64,000 bases of DNA from Lepisosteus oculatus (lineage: Eukaryota; Chordata; Actinopteri; Semionotiformes; Lepisosteidae), in contig NC_090698.1 in NCBI RefSeq assembly GCF_040954835.1, positions 48,370,284 to 48,434,283 on the forward strand. Reading direction: 5' to 3'. The notes under the pieces were generated by a model, which saw nothing but the letters and a program-made list of their open reading frames with translations, ran no database searches and was not told the origin of the DNA. A program made the position numbers and the translations under genes. Below, piece after piece: positions 38,175 to 64,000 of the stretch; position 1 is the first letter of the stretch; each line of letters starts with the position of its first letter.

Positions 38175-39163
38175 TGTTACGTCACTGACTGTGACCCCGA
38201 AATGCAGGAACTACTTTGCTTTGCAGCTGACTTTGCCGAGTAGCAATTATAAGGGTGCCCTTTATACCCTGCAACAGGTTCATTTTATCTTCCAGAACCA
38301 CCAGTGCACCCACAGACCACACGAGACAGTATTGCTGAAGTGCTGTTTTTATTCCCTAGTAATTACAACATTTAATACTGTTGACTCAACACCCAGAGAC
38401 CAAGACACAAAACCTGTCTCCAAGGCACACATTCCAAACCAGCACAAATAATCCATGGCCTGCAATTACCAAACCCAGAGTTCCAGGGGAAAAGTCTAGC
38501 AGCATTCTACACTGTTTTACCTGTGGTGGTTTTTAGGCACCTTCTCTGATCCTGGCTGTCCTGAACAATGTGGTCCCTCATGCCCTCCCCTCCACCTACT
38601 TTGATTTATCCGAGTCCAAGGTCAGGTACGGGATGATGGTGGAAGATGATGCCAGAACCTTCCTCAGCTGCTCTCTGTAGAGTCCCTGGTGTCTGAGTTC
38701 TCTCCTGGGACCAACGCTATAATCTGTCTCACAATCCTTCCTTCTCCAAAATTCCCCTAGTCCTCTTGACAGGGGCTCATGACTCAATCTCAGGGGATTG
38801 AAAGTGTCCCTTTGATGTTTTGGGTGTGGGCAGAGGCAGCTGCTCAGTGCTTGTTGGGGAACTGGTTGTATACAGATGGCCAGGTGTACTGTATCAATAC
38901 ATTGTGTATTCACACCCTGTTCTAGAGACCCACTTCCTGGTTACAGGCACATTTAAATTTGTAAAGCGACCCCTTGTCACCTTGGATTTGTGTGGTAATT
39001 GCCCGGCATCTGTGCTAAGAGGGCTTTTGATCAGTGGAAGGAAAGCTATGAGAGCAAGGAGCAAACCACTTCAACATTTAGGGTGACACTGCCCATTCAA
39101 TGCAACATAAGATCATTATAGTCCCAGACACCTTTCGTCTCATGCTCATTTCACTCTGTGACA
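38175..39163. mobile_element. Probable solo LTR, 989 bp
   Basis: The block begins TGTTACGTCA and ends TCTGTGACA, so it has TG...CA ends with short imperfect inverted termini (TGTTAC versus TGTCAC). It is flanked on both sides by ATAT (38,171-38,174 and 39,164-39,167), consistent with a 4-bp target duplication. It is clearly more GC-rich than its surroundings and has no coding frame of transposon type. This is what recombination between two LTRs leaves behind. The superfamily (Gypsy, ERV or other) and strand cannot be told from this. ATAT is a weak duplication in AT-rich DNA. Confidence 0.5.
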
Positions 39164-39167
39164 ATAT

Positions 39168-39680
39168 TCACCTATTTGCTATGTAAAACTTACACATCAC
39201 TTCTGCAACAGTACAGCGTTACTGTGCAAGAAATCCTTCCATTTCTTGTTAGAATTAGGAGATCCCAAGCTAAATGCACAATACATCATTCTCAAAACAG
39301 TAAACATGCGCCTATTTGATGAAACAGTACAAAAATAATAATAACTTATGCTTTGAAGAGACTTCGGACCTAGGAACCTCATGCACAGTTCAATAGACAA
39401 GTTCCTTCTCAATTAAAATCCCTGGGTAAATTGTTTCTTTCTTTTTCTTTAACATTCCTTTCTATGCTGTATAACTTAATTCTTTTCACACAGGGCATTG
39501 ATGACATTCCAATTCAGCTATGGTCTTGTAATGGTTTAATTCTTTGGCTCATTTTAAAGATGCAGCTTCTGTCAAACCATGCTTAACTTTATAGTACTGT
39601 AATAATGTCTACCCAGAACATCTCTCTCTGCGAACTTTAATGAAAGGTTAATCTGCTTGACAAAGGTCCGCTGTTTCTTC
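39168..39680. other. Intergenic, no gene seen
   Basis: AT-rich unique-looking DNA; nothing recognised. Confidence 0.5.
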
Positions 39681-39689
39681 TGCCACTGT

Positions 39690-40030
39690 TTGTCTCCATT
39701 TTCTAGCTGTTTCATCCAATTCAGGGTCACGGAGGAACCAGAGCCTATCAGAGATAGCAAAGAGCACAAGGTGGGATACATCCACACAGGCTGCCAGTCC
39801 ATCACTGGGTAGACACAGACAAAAACACACACTCACAATCACACTCACACCAGGGACAGTTATCCCAGAAGCCAGTTTACATACCAGTATGCCTTTGGAC
39901 TGTGGGATGAACCCAGAGTACTCAGATGAAACCCATGAGAACATACAAACTCGACACACAGAGCACCATAGGTCTGGAATTGAACTCAGAGATCCAGTAA
40001 TGCTAACCATAGCCATAGGTCACCATAGTG
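39690..40030 (-). repeat. tRNA-derived SINE, near complete, minus strand
   Basis: On the minus strand the order is a tRNA-like head (B-box-like GAGTTCAATTCCAGACC near 39,985), GTATGTTCTCATGGGTTTCA, CAGTCCAAAGGCATACTGG, AACTGTCCCTGGTGTGAG, a GTGTGTGTTTTTG stretch, GTGATGGACTGGCAGCC, and a tail GACCCTGAATTGGATGAAAC. It is the same family as the SINEs at 6.9 and 26.1 kb, in the most complete form in the window. Confidence 0.75.
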
Positions 40031-40440
40031 GCCTCACCAGAAACCTCCAACCCAAATTACTCATAAATCAAGCAGAGAAGAACAGATCTACAACTGCTAT
40101 TCAAAAGGCACAGGAACTTCTGGTGTCATATTTCACTGCTAATGAGAACAATATCTACAGTTAATGTTTTTAACAGCACTACACAGTCTTTTTAATAGGT
40201 CCTTATATTTTATCGAAGAGTTACCGAATTCCACCCAAACATTTTAATGCACTGCATTCTGTTTACAACTGTACAAATGAAATGGACTTCCCCATCAAAA
40301 TCAAGGTTACATTTATTAAAGCTACATCCTTCTGAAAGGGATATCATACATAATTTAACAGTAATTGCGATTCATGGCATGCTGTGGTACACTCTTCGCA
40401 ATTCTATTATAAAACATGATGTAATTTTACAAGGTAAAAT
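40031..40440. other. Intergenic upstream of KIF2A, no gene seen
   Basis: AT-rich sequence ahead of the KIF2A promoter region; no repeat or exon recognised. Confidence 0.5.
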
Positions 40441-40449
40441 GTAGAGGTG

Positions 40450-40725
40450 TAAATGCACCAAGTTGAATCCCCCAAAGAACGCAAAGGATTAAGTTTTGCC
40501 GACAGATTTTTCCGGCCCTCCCCTTTAAGGACCTTGTTGCGCTGTGCCGTGACGGGCTGTAGGGCGAGCACTGTGCGCAGGCGTCCTTCTGCCATTTTTC
40601 CTCCATCTCCCGGTTGCTTCTGTTACTGACCTCCTCCCGGTTTTCAGCAGCGTTAAACCAGCAAGGTCTGTTTCAAATAAAAACAGTGCATTAACACCGC
40701 ATTTAATATCCTTCACCCATGAAGC
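40450..40725 (+). promoter_or_regulatory. KIF2A promoter / 5' UTR region, CpG-enriched
   Basis: The 275 bp before the start codon have many CpGs, unlike the AT-rich flanks. They carry a YY1-like CTGCCATTTTTCC near 40,591 and no TATA box at a usual distance. This is the expected look of a housekeeping-type CpG promoter. The transcription start site and any non-coding exon cannot be placed from sequence. Confidence 0.6.
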
Positions 40726-63822
<23,097 letters not shown>

Positions 63823-64000
63823 TAATTTTGCAATGAGTGGAATCGGTGCAATGTTCGAAATATTGTTGCAAAGCTTTTGAAAACAAAAGCTTAGATTTGA
63901 ACATATTTCAGAAATCTCCCTAGCCACCTAGTATAAAGAAAAAAAAACATTTTCCTGTAATTACAGACTGTTATTAGTCTGGTTGGCATGCAGGTGTGTT

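Overview
The window reads as vertebrate nuclear DNA, most likely from a ray-finned fish. It is AT-rich, genes are sparse, introns are long with GT-AG borders, and the repeats are of fish type: SINEs derived from 5S rRNA, tRNA-derived SINEs ending in GGATGGATG-like tails, Penelope-like elements, CR1/L2- and jockey-group LINEs, a hAT-like MITE and a probable solo LTR. I favour a non-teleost ray-finned fish such as a gar or bowfin, but that is inference from repeat style and gene content, not proof. No intact tRNA or rRNA gene and no CRISPR array was seen; as expected for a eukaryote, there are no operons.

Layout. Bases 1-27,000 are a gene desert of unique AT-rich DNA broken by repeats: two 5S-SINEs at 1.5 and 3.5 kb, tRNA-SINE remnants at 5.6, 6.9, 10.6 and 22.1 kb, Penelope-like 3' ends at 12.2 kb (+) and 23.3 kb (-), and a jockey-type LINE remnant at 24.2-25.7 kb (-). 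Stretches near 15.3-15.75 and 19.4-20.55 kb look like conserved non-coding DNA. Bases 27,307-29,728 (minus strand) hold a complete two-exon secreted TGF-beta-superfamily gene whose 352-residue product looks like GDF15. Bases 29.9-40.4 kb are intergenic, with a broken CR1/L2 LINE (33.9-35.6 kb), a truncated SINE with a long (TAA)n tract (37.2 kb), a probable solo LTR (38.2-39.2 kb) and a tRNA-SINE (39.7-40.0 kb). From 40,726 to the right edge lies the 5' part of KIF2A on the plus strand: 16 coding exons, 563 complete codons plus two bases, with the gene running off the window.

How the genes relate. KIF2A is a cytoplasmic, ATP-driven microtubule depolymerase; the GDF15-like product is a secreted ligand. 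Nothing suggests shared function. They are transcribed divergently about 11 kb apart. The pairing matters for history: in mammals GDF15 sits beside PDE4C on the 19p13.11 paralogon, while KIF2A lies in the PDE4D region of 5q12. A GDF15-like gene beside KIF2A could therefore be a whole-genome-duplication copy (ohnolog) of GDF15 that mammals lack. This is the most interesting observation here. Secondary points are a glutamine-rich insertion in KIF2A, a GC-AG intron, a start-overlapping uORF, and hammerhead-like motifs in the Penelope-like repeats, one pair of which forms a fold-back in a KIF2A intron.
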